Source: Chloroflexota bacterium
GTDB taxonomy: Bacteria > Chloroflexota > Dehalococcoidia > JACVQG01 > JAHKAY01
NCBI GenBank assembly: GCA_018825785.1
Contig: JAHKAY010000052.1
Coordinates: 1-64,000, forward strand
Reading direction: 5' to 3'
DNA length: 64,000 nt
The position numbers and the translations under genes were made by a program. Of the stretch, positions 25,088 to 34,982 are shown one piece after another; position 1 is the stretch's first letter; every line of letters starts with the position of its first letter. A model generated the notes under the pieces. The model saw only the letters and a list, made by a program, of their open reading frames with translations. It did not search any database and was not told the origin of the DNA.

Positions 25088-26418
25088 TGCTGGCGCTCCC
25101 CCTGTGCCTGGCCCTGCCGAGGCAAGGTGAAGCTGAATCTGCTCCCCTGGCCGGTCTCAGGGCAGGGGCTTTCCGCCCAGACCCTGCCCCCGTGGGCTTC
25201 CACGATCCTTTTTACTATAGCTAGGCCAAGCCCCGTTCCCGGGACTTCCACATTGCTGCCCCGGAAGAACTCGTCGAAGAGGTGAGACATATCCTGGGGT
25301 GGAATGCCTATGCCGGTATCCAGCACCTCGATTAGGACCTCATCGGGCTTCTCCTTCACCCGCAGCGTCACCATGCCGCCAGATGGGGTGTATGTCACAG
25401 CGTTGACCAGGAGGTTGGTCAGCACTTGCTGCAACCGGAGTTCATCGCCCCGGACGTTGGGCAGTGGCTGGGGAAGCTCCTTCTTCAGCGCTATCTCTTT
25501 CTGCTGCGCCTCAACGGCCACCACCTCTAGAGAATTCTTGATCACCGACTCCATGTCGGTCTCCTTAAGCTCATCCATCAGTTGCCCAGCCTCTAATCTA
25601 GATAAATCCATGATGTTGCTGATAAGCTCAATCATCTGCATGACTCTCGTGCTGCTCCGTTTGAGAATCTTGAGCACCTTATCTGGGATTTCCCCAGCAT
25701 AGCCTTCGAGCACAACACCCATATAGGCCTGAACAGCTGCCAGGGGAGCCTTGAGGTCATGCCCTGCCACGTATACGAGGCGAAGAAGGTCTTTTCTGCC
25801 CTCTTCCAGCTTGAACAGCTCTCTGGCCACCTCTCGTAGGCGGCCATGGAGGTATTCCCTACTTACTTCCAGCCTGGCCAGCTCCTGGGCCTCCTGAATG
25901 AGAAGCTCGTTGGCCTTTGCTATGGCCTCATGGGTCCCAGCCCTATCGAGAGCCAAGGCCCCAAGATTAGCCGCGGCCCTGAGGAAATCGATTTCCTCGG
26001 CGGAGTGACTGCGGGACTCCGAGGCGTAGATCCTGAGCACACCTGCCAGCTCCTCGCCCAGCATCATGGGCACTGATAGCATGGAGACGATGCCCTCTCT
26101 GATAGCCTCCTCCCGATATTCCACCCGGGCGTCGGCAGATACATCAACCATAGAGACATTCTTGCCGTCCGCAAACTCGGTCAGGATGTGGGTGCGCTGC
26201 ACGGGCCCCTTCTGCACATACTCCCTGCTCAGCCCATAGTCGGCACTGTGCGTGAGTTGACCCCTTTCCGCGGTCAGCAACAGGACAGCGCAGCCCTTGG
26301 CGCCGACGGCCTTAGTGACGCTTTCCACAATTGACTGGAGGACGCCGCGAACCTCCAGAGTGGAATTCACCGCGCTGGCGATTTCATAAAGAGCCTTGTG
26401 GCCAACAAACCCCATCAT
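25084..26418 (-). CDS. GAF-domain sensor histidine kinase
   Basis: This 444-residue protein has a GAF sensor (~residues 10-160), a coiled-coil linker, HisKA with the phospho-acceptor in YVAGHDLKAPLAAV (~residue 217), and HATPase motifs (NLLVNAVTYTPSGG, LDTGIGIPPQD, GTGLGLAIVK). No transmembrane segment is seen, so it is probably cytosolic and senses a small ligand or redox/gas signal through GAF. It sits in an operon with the following receiver protein. Confidence 0.93.
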   Translation of the reverse strand: MMGFVGHKALYEIASAVNSTLEVRGVLQSIVESVTKAVGAKGCAVLLLTAERGQLTHSADYGLSREYVQKGPVQRTHILTEFADGKNVSMVDVSADARVEYREEAIREGIVSMLSVPMMLGEELAGVLRIYASESRSHSAEEIDFLRAAANLGALALDRAGTHEAIAKANELLIQEAQELARLEVSREYLHGRLREVARELFKLEEGRKDLLRLVYVAGHDLKAPLAAVQAYMGVVLEGYAGEIPDKVLKILKRSSTRVMQMIELISNIMDLSRLEAGQLMDELKETDMESVIKNSLEVVAVEAQQKEIALKKELPQPLPNVRGDELRLQQVLTNLLVNAVTYTPSGGMVTLRVKEKPDEVLIEVLDTGIGIPPQDMSHLFDEFFRGSNVEVPGTGLGLAIVKRIVEAHGGRVWAESPCPETGQGSRFSFTLPRQGQAQGERQQ

Positions 26419-26773
26419 AAACAGCGTGGGTTCGGATGAAGTCCGCCCCGGCCTTCACCTTCTTGGGCAGCTGCTCTACACGGCCAGGCTGGACAGGCGC
26501 ACAATTGCTGTCTGATTACCGGCGACATTGACGCCATCGCAGCAGCTTTTCAGCAACTCACCCTATTTTTGCACCACGTGGCCTGAGGTGCCCCTTCGGC
26601 GCGGCATCTGCGGTCACTGCAAATTGGCCGCCGGTCAGGACCTTCTACAGCTTGGTTCCCGCGGCTGGAAAAGTAACCAGCTCCAACCGGCCGTCCAGGC
26701 CTGTGGGGCTCACCCAACACGCCTTCACCTCGCCAAAAAGCCGCCAAGCATCAGGCCAAACAAGACTAACTCT
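26419..26773. other. Intergenic region without supported gene
   Basis: These 355 bp separate two minus-strand genes. Short frames exist on both strands but lack start sites, domains or consistent codon use. It may hold a decayed gene fragment or the control region of the kinase gene; I see no clear promoter, repeat or terminator. Confidence 0.5.
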
Positions 26774-27343
26774 TCATGCCTTGATGTGGCCAAGGGGAAG
26801 CACGTCCCGGCCAAAAACCGTGTTAATCAGTACCGCTGCTGAGCAATACCAGGCGATGAGAGCGCACAGAATCCCCTCGTACCCGGCGATGGTCCTGACA
26901 GTGTGGCTATACTCGCCCCAGGCCAACAGGAAGAAGAGCAGGGTCAGAGTCACAAAGACGCTCACCACCCCCCAGGACGTTTTCAAAGAGGCAACTGTCG
27001 CGTAGGCTGTAAAGATACCCCATCCTACTAGGAACAGAGCCATACCAGCGGGAGCAACGGCAGGAAGCAAGTCTGCATTTTGCAGAATTATCATAGTGGC
27101 CAGGGCGATCCAGAAGGCACCAAATGACGAGAAACAGGTAGCCCCAAAGATGTCCCCACGCTTCATGTCCCACATACCGGCACAAAACTGCGCGAGGCCG
27201 CCATAGAACAATCCCACGGGTAGGACCATACCCAGGCTATTGGCATCGACAATCCCGGCATTGACGAAATTCAGCAGGAAGGTGGTCATAGCGAACCCCC
27301 CCAAGCCAAGAGCTGCCGGGTTTGCCAGTTTGTTGTCACTCAT
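26774..27343 (-). CDS. satP: Acetate/succinate transporter, GPR1/FUN34/SatP family
   Basis: A 189-residue membrane protein with six hydrophobic segments and the family signature NPAALGLGGFAMTTFLLNF at the N-terminus (NPAxLGL). Relatives import acetate or succinate with protons. It has a RBS (GAGGAGG). It lies 35 bp downstream of the acetyl-CoA synthetase stop on the same strand, so uptake and activation of acetate are probably linked. Confidence 0.92.
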   Translation of the reverse strand: MSDNKLANPAALGLGGFAMTTFLLNFVNAGIVDANSLGMVLPVGLFYGGLAQFCAGMWDMKRGDIFGATCFSSFGAFWIALATMIILQNADLLPAVAPAGMALFLVGWGIFTAYATVASLKTSWGVVSVFVTLTLLFFLLAWGEYSHTVRTIAGYEGILCALIAWYCSAAVLINTVFGRDVLPLGHIKA

Positions 27344-27378
27344 GAGTTTCTATCCTCCTCTTTTCGTTGTTCCCCTTC

Positions 27379-29370
27379 TCACGCACCGTCTTTGCTCCGT
27401 CTACCACTGACCAGCGTTTCTACTACCGAGGGGTCAGCCAGTGTGCTGGTATCGCCCAACTGGTCGATGTTGCCGGCAGCAATCTTGGTGAGTATTCGCC
27501 TCATGATCTTTCCGCTTCTTGTCTTGGGCAGAGCATCGGCAAACTGAATTTCGTCTGGCGAGGCTATAGGGCCAATCGTCTTGCGAACATGAGATACCAG
27601 CTCCTTTCTGAGAGCGTCAGATTCTTGCTCGCCAGCTTTTAGAGTGACGAAGGCATATATCCCATCACCCTTTATCTTGTGGGGCGTACCCACAACCGCA
27701 GCTTCTGCCACCTTGCTATGGGAAACCAGGGCACTCTCAACTTCGGCTGCTCCTATGCGATGACCTGACACTTTGATGACATCGTCTATGCGTCCCATTA
27801 ACCAGTAGTAGCCATCTTCATCCACCCTGGCCCCATCTCCGGTGGTATACATGCCAGGGAACTGAACGAAGTAGGTCTTCTTGAACCTTTCTGGCTCACC
27901 ATACACCCCCCGCATCAAGCCCGGCCACGGTCTCTTAATCACCAGATAACCACCCTCATTCACATCAGCGGCAGAGCCATCCTCTCTGAGCACTGCTGGC
28001 ACAATCCCAGGAAAAGGCCATGTAGCTGAACCTGGCTTCAAGGGAGTAGCTCCGGGCAGTGGACTAATCAGTATGCCACCCGTCTCTGTCTGCCACCAGG
28101 TATCCACAATTGGGCACTTGCCCTTGCCTATCACATTGTAGTACCACATCCAGGCTTCAGGGTTGATAAATTCACCAACCGAGCCCAGGATACGCAACGA
28201 GCTTAGGTCATGCCTGTTGGGCCACTCATCTCCCTCTCTCATTATCGACCGAATCGCAGTAGGAGCAGTATAGAAAATATTAACCTGATACTTCTCCACA
28301 ATCTCCCAGAATCTATCTGGATGAGGATAGGTAGGAACGCCTTCAAACATGAGACTTGTTGCTCCAAGGGCCAAAGGACCGTAGACGATATAGCTATGAC
28401 CAGTCACCCAGCCAATATCCGCTGTACACCAGTAGGTGTCCTCTTCCTTTACATCGAATATCCATTTGAAGGTCTGCTGGCAGTATAAGAGGTAACCAGC
28501 CTGGGTGTGGAGAACACCCTTGGGTTTTCCTGTGCTGCCGCTGGTATAAAGGATGTATAGGGGATCCTCGGCATCCATTACCTCGGGCTCGCAAAGCAGT
28601 TCTGTACCATCAGCATTCATCTCGTCTTCCCACCAGTAGTCACGGCCCTCCTTAATGGGCACTTCAATCTTGGCCCTCTTGACTACTATCACATCCTTCA
28701 CCTCGGGGCAGGCCTTGAGGGCCTCGTCTGCATTGTCCTTGCTCCTTATGATTCTACCGCCACGGTAGTAACCATCGACACAAACGAGCATTTTGGACCC
28801 GCAGTCAAGCATCCTGTCCCTGAGGGAATCTGCACTGAAACCGCCAAAGACCACGCTATGGACAGCCCCAATCCTGGCACAGGCCAGCATAGCAACCGGT
28901 AGCTCAGGAATCATAGGTAGATAGATAGATACCCGGTCACCCTTCTTGACGCCATGCTTCTTCAAAACACTGGCAAACTTGCAGACCTCCCCGTGTAGCT
29001 GTTGATAGGTAAGCGTCCTGCTATCACCAATGTCCCCTTCCCAGACTATTGCCGCTTTGTTCTTCCTCCATGTCTTGAGGTGCCTGTCCAGGCAATTGTA
29101 GCTGACATTGAGCTTTCCCCCAACAAACCACTGGTGCTTAGCCTCCTTGAAGTCTTCGACAAGCACCCTGTCCCACTTCTTATACCAATGGAGCTGTTCT
29201 GCCATCTCTGCCCAAAACCCCTCAGGGTCGTCAACAGACCTCTGGTAAATCTTCTTGTACGCGTCCGGGCTCTTGATATGAGCGTTTTCGCTGAGCTCCT
29301 CTGGAGGATAGAAGACTCTTGCCTCTTCCATCATAGAGGTAATTGCCTTGGGTTCTTCTTGCACAGTCAT
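27379..29370 (-). CDS. acs: Acetyl-CoA synthetase (AMP-forming)
   Basis: A 663-residue, full-length enzyme that activates acetate to acetyl-CoA through acetyl-AMP. Motifs are [15 protein letters not shown] (P-loop), WWQTETGG, the hinge region [20 protein letters not shown] and the C-terminal [13 protein letters not shown], where the lysine is the acetylation-regulated residue in studied enzymes. It begins after AAGGAGG. With SatP and a cNMP-binding protein it makes an acetate-use cluster. Confidence 0.97.
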   Translation of the reverse strand: MTVQEEPKAITSMMEEARVFYPPEELSENAHIKSPDAYKKIYQRSVDDPEGFWAEMAEQLHWYKKWDRVLVEDFKEAKHQWFVGGKLNVSYNCLDRHLKTWRKNKAAIVWEGDIGDSRTLTYQQLHGEVCKFASVLKKHGVKKGDRVSIYLPMIPELPVAMLACARIGAVHSVVFGGFSADSLRDRMLDCGSKMLVCVDGYYRGGRIIRSKDNADEALKACPEVKDVIVVKRAKIEVPIKEGRDYWWEDEMNADGTELLCEPEVMDAEDPLYILYTSGSTGKPKGVLHTQAGYLLYCQQTFKWIFDVKEEDTYWCTADIGWVTGHSYIVYGPLALGATSLMFEGVPTYPHPDRFWEIVEKYQVNIFYTAPTAIRSIMREGDEWPNRHDLSSLRILGSVGEFINPEAWMWYYNVIGKGKCPIVDTWWQTETGGILISPLPGATPLKPGSATWPFPGIVPAVLREDGSAADVNEGGYLVIKRPWPGLMRGVYGEPERFKKTYFVQFPGMYTTGDGARVDEDGYYWLMGRIDDVIKVSGHRIGAAEVESALVSHSKVAEAAVVGTPHKIKGDGIYAFVTLKAGEQESDALRKELVSHVRKTIGPIASPDEIQFADALPKTRSGKIMRRILTKIAAGNIDQLGDTSTLADPSVVETLVSGRRSKDGA

Positions 29371-29457
29371 CCTCTCTTAACCTCCTTCAGTTCGATAGTC
29401 AACCTGCGGGTATTTTGGCATTGGCTACGGCCAGCCAAATGCCGTCTGCGGCGTCCC

Positions 29458-29910
29458 CTAATCAGCAGTAACACCTAGCAACTGAACATACGCCTGGTGT
29501 AGTCTTGTTGCCACCATCCGTGCTACTGCCTTGAAAACCACAACGCCCATGTCGGGGTGGGTGGAACACATGTTGGACAGCTCCTGCCCGCCCACTGCCA
29601 GTGCCGTTGTCTTCTCTATGGCTTTTACCGTAGCAGTATAAACGTGCGGCTCTATTATAGCTGACCAGCCAAAGCTCTCAAAGTTGGACGCCGCCTGGAC
29701 CTGACGCTGGGCCATTGGCCCCACTTCCAGGAAAATCCCTACCAGGCCGTCTTCGATTACGTAGAGCTTCCCTCCTATCTTGCCCTGCTTGCATATAGAC
29801 GCCCCCGGCTCAAATACCTGATGAGTGAACATTTTCTCCAGCAAGCCAAGTTGCTCGTTGTCCAACTCACGAAACAGGTCGGACCTCTTCAGCGCCTCTA
29901 GTTTGTTCAA
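29458..29910 (-). CDS. Cyclic-nucleotide-binding-domain protein (CRP-like sensor without clear HTH)
   Basis: A TTG at 29910, behind a GGGGG site, gives about 150 residues; the frame is open to 29949. The cNMP fold is visible: LFRELDNEQLGLLEKMF, EPGASICKQGKIGGKLYVIEDG. No DNA-binding HTH is apparent in the last 40 residues, so it may act by protein contact. It lies upstream of acs on the same strand and may sense a nucleotide signal for acetate use (inference). Confidence 0.78.
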   Translation of the reverse strand: MNKLEALKRSDLFRELDNEQLGLLEKMFTHQVFEPGASICKQGKIGGKLYVIEDGLVGIFLEVGPMAQRQVQAASNFESFGWSAIIEPHVYTATVKAIEKTTALAVGGQELSNMCSTHPDMGVVVFKAVARMVATRLHQAYVQLLGVTAD

Positions 29911-30130
29911 CTTTACCCCCCATTTAACATATTCCGCTCGGCAACGCACAGATTGCCTATGTGAATTATATCACTCACTGGCAAGAATACAAGTGGGTGT
30001 ACTCCTTCAGGCGATTGGCGACACTTCCCTCTTTCCAGGTTCCGGACATTTTGTCAGATACTGTTGAGGGGTTAGGTAGCCAAGGACTGGGGCAAAATGG
30101 TCCCTCTCCCAGCCTGTCAAGCTGACGGGA

Positions 30131-30379
30131 TTACCCTTCTTCAGCCCGCCCAATCTCTCGGGGCTCGATTATGCGCTTCGCCTCATCGGCGAGCCCCTGC
30201 GGCACCAGGATGCTCACTTGCCCTAAACCATCGACAGTGAGGCCATACACTCTGCCGGCACTCTCCCATTTGAGCAGGACGGGGATTCCTTCGCTCTCCA
30301 GATGCGACTTGACAACATTGGCAGCGAGCTCACCCTGAACCGTGCAGACCACCACAAGGTCTGATTGAGAGCATCCCAT
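30131..30379 (-). CDS. DUF2007-type small protein
   Basis: An 82-residue protein matching the DUF2007/putative signal-transducing pattern: VVVCTVQGELAANVVKSHLESEGIPV, then QVSILVPQGLADEAKRII. Members are cytosolic and of unknown function. It stands between the gas-vesicle operon and the acetate genes. Confidence 0.75.
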   Translation of the reverse strand: MGCSQSDLVVVCTVQGELAANVVKSHLESEGIPVLLKWESAGRVYGLTVDGLGQVSILVPQGLADEAKRIIEPREIGRAEEG

Positions 30380-30486
30380 GTCTCTGCCTCTCCTCAGCGT
30401 CCACTATATCAGATAGTCCTCGTTCTTGGAAGGCGCTGGTGCAACATGAGGGAGGTAGATTGGGACTTCCCAGTGGCGTCTGTTCT

Positions 30487-31155
30487 TTAACGGCGGGGGG
30501 GGATGGGGGAGGCCAGGTAGTCGGCCAGATGGCGCCATCGCTGGGGGTCCTTCCCGGAGGTGAGTTCTGCAAGATACAGCCTCACCCTGTCGGGCTCTTT
30601 CAGCGGCTCTACCGAGATGTCCTCTGGCAGGAGGGGAATAACATCATGGTAGGCCCCTATGAAGAGGACGGCGGTCTCCCCTTCCTTCAGGGTTTCAGCG
30701 ATGGTCCTGGCTATGAACCTGTCCCTTTCCTCCAGCAGGCGCGCCCTCCGGGCCTTGAGTTCCTGGGAAGGGCCTTCGGCGCCGGCTTCCTGGCGGGCCA
30801 GCCTCAGCTCCTCCAGGAGAAGGGAGGGGTCCTCGGTTTTTCTTATGTCTGCGCCCCTGTTCGCCAGGTCCAGAAGGAGGCGGTGGTTCAGGCTGCCCCT
30901 TCTGGCCGCCTCTTCTATGACCCTCCTGCCCAGCTCGCCATCGGCAGCCAGGCCGTCCTGGTATATCACCAGGTGGCTGCCTTCCAGGGATAGCAGGTGG
31001 TCCTCTACAGCCCGCCAGAACCGGGAGACGGCCTCCTGGTGCTCCGTCCACCGTTTGCCTCCCACCAGGGAGGCGCTTTTTTTCTCCAGGGCGGGGCCCA
31101 GGCTTCCCATATCCCCCCTGGTGTGAATGATGGGCACATAGAGGAGCTTTCTCAT
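30487..31155 (-). CDS. Conserved-looking protein at the end of the gas-vesicle operon
   Basis: A 222-residue protein without signal peptide or membrane segment. Visible are an N-terminal beta/alpha-type segment ([17 protein letters not shown]), a charged helical middle and [15 protein letters not shown] near residue 170. It overlaps the AAA ATPase gene by 4 bases, so it is translated with it. I do not recognise the family. Its position suggests an accessory role in vesicle assembly or regulation. Confidence 0.7.
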   Translation of the reverse strand: MRKLLYVPIIHTRGDMGSLGPALEKKSASLVGGKRWTEHQEAVSRFWRAVEDHLLSLEGSHLVIYQDGLAADGELGRRVIEEAARRGSLNHRLLLDLANRGADIRKTEDPSLLLEELRLARQEAGAEGPSQELKARRARLLEERDRFIARTIAETLKEGETAVLFIGAYHDVIPLLPEDISVEPLKEPDRVRLYLAELTSGKDPQRWRHLADYLASPIPPRR

Positions 31156-33278
31156 CTCTTGAAGGCTTTCAGGGCCTCTTCAAAGTGCCGGGCGGCGACC
31201 TGAAGGGAGGTTTCTCCCTGGGCTCTTGTCTCGGCTCCATTGATGAACCCCCGGATGGCCAGGAGAGAGGCCCTGCGGCAGACGGCCTCTATCTCGGAGC
31301 CAACCAAGCCCGGGGTGGTGGCCGCCAGGGCCTTCAGGTCCACATCGGGGGCCAGGGGTTTGCCCCGGGTGTGAATCCTGAAGACCTCCAGCCTCTCCTT
31401 TTCGTTGGGGAGGGGTAGCTCCAGCCGGAAGTCAAAGCGGCCGGGGCGGAGGAGGGCGGGGTCAATGATATCGGGCCGGTTGGTGGCGGCCAGGACCACC
31501 ACCCCCTTGAGCTCCTCTATCCCGTCCAGCTCGGTAAGGAACTGGCTGATGACCCTTTCGGTGACATGGGAATCGGCGGCGGAGCCGCGGAGGGGGGCAA
31601 TGGCATCCAGCTCATCAAAGAAGACGATACAGGGGCTGGCCTGCCTGGCTTTCTTGAAGACCTCCCGGATGGCCCTCTCCGACTCCCCCACCCATTTGGA
31701 GAGGAGGGCCGGGCCCTTGACGGAGATGAAGTTCACCCCGCTCTGGCTGGCCACCGCTTTGGCCAGGAGGGTCTTCCCGCTGCCGGGCGGACCGGTGAGC
31801 AGGATGCCCTTGGCCGGGACGGTGTTGGTCTGCTTGAATATTTCGGAGTATTTCAGGGGCCAGACGATGGTCTCCATAAGCACCCTCTTGGCCTCCTCCA
31901 GGCCCCCCACATCCTCCCACCGGACATCGGGCACCTCGGTGAAGACCTCCCTTATGGCCGAGGGCTCCACGTCCTTCAGGGCCTCCAGAAAGTCGTCCAT
32001 CCTGACCTCCAGCTGGGAGAGGAGTTCATAGGGGAGGGTGTCGGCGTCAAGCTCAATCCCGGGCATTATCCTCCTCACCACCGTCATGGCCGCTTCCCGA
32101 CACAGGGCCTCCAGGTCCGCACCCACGAAGCCATGGGTGAGCTCCGCCAGCTTCTCCAGGTCCACAGCTTGGGCAAGGGGCATCCCTCTGGTGTGGACCT
32201 CCAGAATTTCCAGCCTCCCCTTGCGGTCGGGCACCGCGAGGGCAATCTCCCGGTCAAAGCGGCCCGGGCGCCGCAGGGCCGGGTCGAGCATGTTGGGGAC
32301 GTTGGTGGCGCCGATGACGATGACCTGGCCCCGGGACTCCAGCCCGTCCATAAGAGATAGGAGCTGGGCCACCACCCTGCGTTCCACCTGCTGGTCGCCC
32401 CGCATCTCCTCCCGCTTAGGCGCGATGGCGTCCAACTCATCAATGAAAAGGATGGCCGGGGCATGGGCCTGGGCCTCCTCGAAGACCTTCCTGAGACGCC
32501 CCTCCGATTCCCCGTAAAACTTCCCCATAATCTCCGGACCGCTGATATGAGTAAAGTAGGCTGAGGTCCCATTGGCCACGGCCCGGGCGATAAGGGTCTT
32601 GCCGCAGCCGGGGGGGCCGTGGAGGAGCACCCCCTTGGGAGGCTCTATCCCCAGCCTTTCAAAGAGCTCAGGGTATTTCAGGGGAAGCTCAATCATCTCC
32701 CTGATGCGCTGGGTCTCCTTCTGCAGCCCACCGATGTCCTCGTAGGTGACCCCGGGCTTCTCCTTCCCGGGGGCCCTTTCTCCCTTTACCTTGATGGTGG
32801 TGAGAGGGCCGACCATGGCCGCCCCCTTGGGGCTGATTTCCACCACCAGGAACTCCTGATAGCGGCTGCCCAGCAGGGTGGCCCTCACCTTGTCCCCCGG
32901 GGACACCGCCAGCCCCTCCAGGAGCCTTCCCAGATATCTTCTGTCCTTGTCCCCCAGGAAGGCGCTGGAAGGGGTCACGGGGGCCAGGAGCAGGCTTGAG
33001 GCGATGGGGCAGGTAATTTTCTGGACCTGGGCCTTTTCTCCCAGGCCTGTCTGAGCGTTCTCCCGGGTGATGCCGTCTATCTGGATAAGGCTCTTGCCCC
33101 GGTCCTGGGGATAGGCGGGCATGGTCTTGGCTACGGTGGGCCTCTTGCCCAGGACCTGGACGAACTCCCCAACCTCGACCCCCAGCCTGGCCATATCCTG
33201 GGGGTCCAGCCGGGCCATACCTCTGCCGACATCTTTGGCCAGGGCTTCGGATACCTTGAGGGTCAGGGCCTGGTCCAT
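31152..33278 (-). CDS. Cdc48/VCP-type AAA+ ATPase
   Basis: A 708-residue protein with a Cdc48 N-domain (~residues 1-180) and two AAA modules. Walker A is [13 protein letters not shown] and [13 protein letters not shown]; Walker B is [12 protein letters not shown] and [12 protein letters not shown]; arginine-finger regions are RRPGRFD and LRPGRFD. Such hexamers unfold or extract proteins. Its place between an Hsp20-like gene and an unknown gene in a gas-vesicle operon suggests a remodelling chaperone for vesicle proteins. Spacing to the upstream gene is only 4 bp. Confidence 0.93.
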   Translation of the reverse strand: MDQALTLKVSEALAKDVGRGMARLDPQDMARLGVEVGEFVQVLGKRPTVAKTMPAYPQDRGKSLIQIDGITRENAQTGLGEKAQVQKITCPIASSLLLAPVTPSSAFLGDKDRRYLGRLLEGLAVSPGDKVRATLLGSRYQEFLVVEISPKGAAMVGPLTTIKVKGERAPGKEKPGVTYEDIGGLQKETQRIREMIELPLKYPELFERLGIEPPKGVLLHGPPGCGKTLIARAVANGTSAYFTHISGPEIMGKFYGESEGRLRKVFEEAQAHAPAILFIDELDAIAPKREEMRGDQQVERRVVAQLLSLMDGLESRGQVIVIGATNVPNMLDPALRRPGRFDREIALAVPDRKGRLEILEVHTRGMPLAQAVDLEKLAELTHGFVGADLEALCREAAMTVVRRIMPGIELDADTLPYELLSQLEVRMDDFLEALKDVEPSAIREVFTEVPDVRWEDVGGLEEAKRVLMETIVWPLKYSEIFKQTNTVPAKGILLTGPPGSGKTLLAKAVASQSGVNFISVKGPALLSKWVGESERAIREVFKKARQASPCIVFFDELDAIAPLRGSAADSHVTERVISQFLTELDGIEELKGVVVLAATNRPDIIDPALLRPGRFDFRLELPLPNEKERLEVFRIHTRGKPLAPDVDLKALAATTPGLVGSEIEAVCRRASLLAIRGFINGAETRAQGETSLQVAARHFEEALKAFKR

Positions 33279-33282
33279 TCCC

Positions 33283-33999
33283 TTAAGCCTTTACCAGCTC
33301 TATCTCCAGGACCCCGTTCCTGTAAGAGGAGCGTACCAGGCTAGCCCGGGAGGGGAGGAGGAGCTCCTTGTGGTATTTCCTGTCGCCCTTCTCGGCGGTG
33401 AGCTCCAGGATGTCCTCCTTTAGCTCCAGGTGGATATCCTTCTCCTCTACCCCGGGGAGTTCCGCGATGACCCGCAGCCCCTTCCCCTCATCCAGCACAT
33501 CCACCAGGGGCTCGCGGGTCTCCGCCACCTGGGGGCCCGCCGCCGTATCCTTTATGTTGCCGAACTGCTCTATGATGGGCTTGCCCCCCAGCCCCACCCG
33601 GACGCTGAAGCCGTAGACGGCTTTCCCCTTGCCGCCCAGAATTTCCTTTTCACCGGAGAGGGCCTCCTCTGTCCTCCCCTCCTCCACCATCCGGGACACC
33701 AGGTCAAACAGGCCCCCAATACCTTTGAAGACACCCCCCACACCCCCCAGGCTCACCTCCACCCCAACATCTTTCTCGGGCTTTGTTCGCTTCTCCTTCA
33801 TAGACGCACCTCCCTTTTCATCTTCTGCCTCTGTCTGCCGCCTGAGCTCCTCCAGCCGGAGGGCTATAAGGGGCATCGGGCGGCTTGTCCCCGCCTCCCA
33901 CCGCCTCACGGACTGAAAGGACACCTCCAGAAGCCGGGCGAAGCGCTCCTGGGAGAGCCCCAGCCTTGCCCTCAACTCCTTCACCAGCCTCCCCTCCAT
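33283..33999 (-). CDS. HTH-Hsp20 fusion protein (GvpH-like), with a possible second internal start
   Basis: Residues 1-55 look like an XRE/Cro-type HTH ([31 protein letters not shown]), followed by a linker and a C-terminal alpha-crystallin domain (~145-238; [19 protein letters not shown]). A GGGAGG site and in-frame ATG at 33801 would give a shorter Hsp20-only product of ~172 residues, resembling GvpH, the small heat-shock protein of gas-vesicle clusters. The operon could thus produce both a DNA-binding and a chaperone form from one gene; which is used is unknown. Confidence 0.78.
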   Translation of the reverse strand: MEGRLVKELRARLGLSQERFARLLEVSFQSVRRWEAGTSRPMPLIALRLEELRRQTEAEDEKGGASMKEKRTKPEKDVGVEVSLGGVGGVFKGIGGLFDLVSRMVEEGRTEEALSGEKEILGGKGKAVYGFSVRVGLGGKPIIEQFGNIKDTAAGPQVAETREPLVDVLDEGKGLRVIAELPGVEEKDIHLELKEDILELTAEKGDRKYHKELLLPSRASLVRSSYRNGVLEIELVKA

Positions 34000-34081
34000 T
34001 GTTTATCACCCCCTTTGTCCTATATCGTATCAGGTGATATATCATATGTCAATACACATGATATATCAGGGGGGTGGTTAG

Positions 34082-34384
34082 CTAGGGGCTGGGGTCTGGC
34101 GGGTGGTGTTCCAGGCGTTCCAGGCGCTCCCTGAGGAGATGGTTCTCCTGTTCCAGTTGCCCTGCGCGGGAGGAGAGGAGGGGGTCGCTCTTCCACCAGT
34201 CGATGCCCATCTTCACGGCCGTGTCCACCGAAGCCACTAGGAGGCGGATGCGGATGGTGATGAGCTCCACGCTCCCGATGAGGATGGTGATGTCCCCGGC
34301 GATGACGATGCCCTTGTCCAGAATGCGTTCCAGGACCTCGGGCAGGGTGGCGGCGCCGCTGTAGGTGACGACTCGCTGCTGCAT
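34082..34384 (-). CDS. gvpJ: Gas vesicle protein GvpA/GvpJ family (minor structural)
   Basis: A 100-residue protein with the GvpA-like core ([41 protein letters not shown]) and a longer C-terminal charged/coiled tail, as in GvpJ. It is distinct from the short GvpA at 38834. It lies 82 bp before the HTH-Hsp20 gene and directly after the GvpJ/K fusion (1-base gap). Confidence 0.9.
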   Translation of the reverse strand: MQQRVVTYSGAATLPEVLERILDKGIVIAGDITILIGSVELITIRIRLLVASVDTAVKMGIDWWKSDPLLSSRAGQLEQENHLLRERLERLEHHPPDPSP

Positions 34385-34385
34385 A

Positions 34386-34982
34386 CTACATCAGCCTGCC
34401 CAGGGGGCCCAGGTCCAACCCCAGGTCCTCCTCCTTGAGGTGGAAGGTCTCTCTCATCTGATGCATCTTCTGCTCCATGAGCCTGAAGGCCCGCCCCAGG
34501 CGTTCCGTTTCCTGGGGGGTAAGGGTGCCCCGCTCCATCCGGCGCAAAGTCTCCCTCTCCAGGAGACGGCGTATGAGCTCCGCCAGGGTGAGGACGAGCC
34601 GGGCTATGCCGTCGGCCGTCTTTTCCGGGTCTATATCCGCAACCCCTGAGGGGGAGGAAGTGAACTCGGGGGACACCTCCTGTTCGCGCCCCGGGTGAGC
34701 TAGCCCCGCCTCTCCTACCTGGTCTTCAGGGGGACCAGACCCCGCACCCGGACCGCCACCATTCCCGGGGGACGGGTGGGGTCTCCAGTCCGGGGAGGGT
34801 CCGCCCTGCACCTCCCGTATCTTGTCCACCGAGGTCACCACCAGGCGGAGGGAGGCGAAGATGAGGTCCACCTCAGCCACGGAAAGGGTGAGGTCCCCGG
34901 CTACTACGACCCCCTTATCAAGCAGGCGGTCCAGGAGGTCCAGGAGGGTGGCCTCCCGCTCCCGAACCCTCAGCATGGTCAC
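34386..34982 (-). CDS. gvpK: Fusion of a GvpA/J-type domain and GvpK
   Basis: In this 198-residue protein, residues ~8-55 are a GvpA/J/S-type module (LLDLLDRLLDKGVVVAGDLTLS, FASLRLVVTSVDKI). Residues ~56-112 form a Gly/Pro-rich linker. Residues ~113-198 match GvpK (DPEKTADGIARLVLTLAELI, ETLRRMERGTLTPQE, LGLDLGPLGRL at the end). These two are normally separate genes. Both proteins are needed early in vesicle nucleation. It overlaps the upstream gvpF/L gene by 4 bases. Confidence 0.88.
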   Translation of the reverse strand: MTMLRVREREATLLDLLDRLLDKGVVVAGDLTLSVAEVDLIFASLRLVVTSVDKIREVQGGPSPDWRPHPSPGNGGGPGAGSGPPEDQVGEAGLAHPGREQEVSPEFTSSPSGVADIDPEKTADGIARLVLTLAELIRRLLERETLRRMERGTLTPQETERLGRAFRLMEQKMHQMRETFHLKEEDLGLDLGPLGRLM

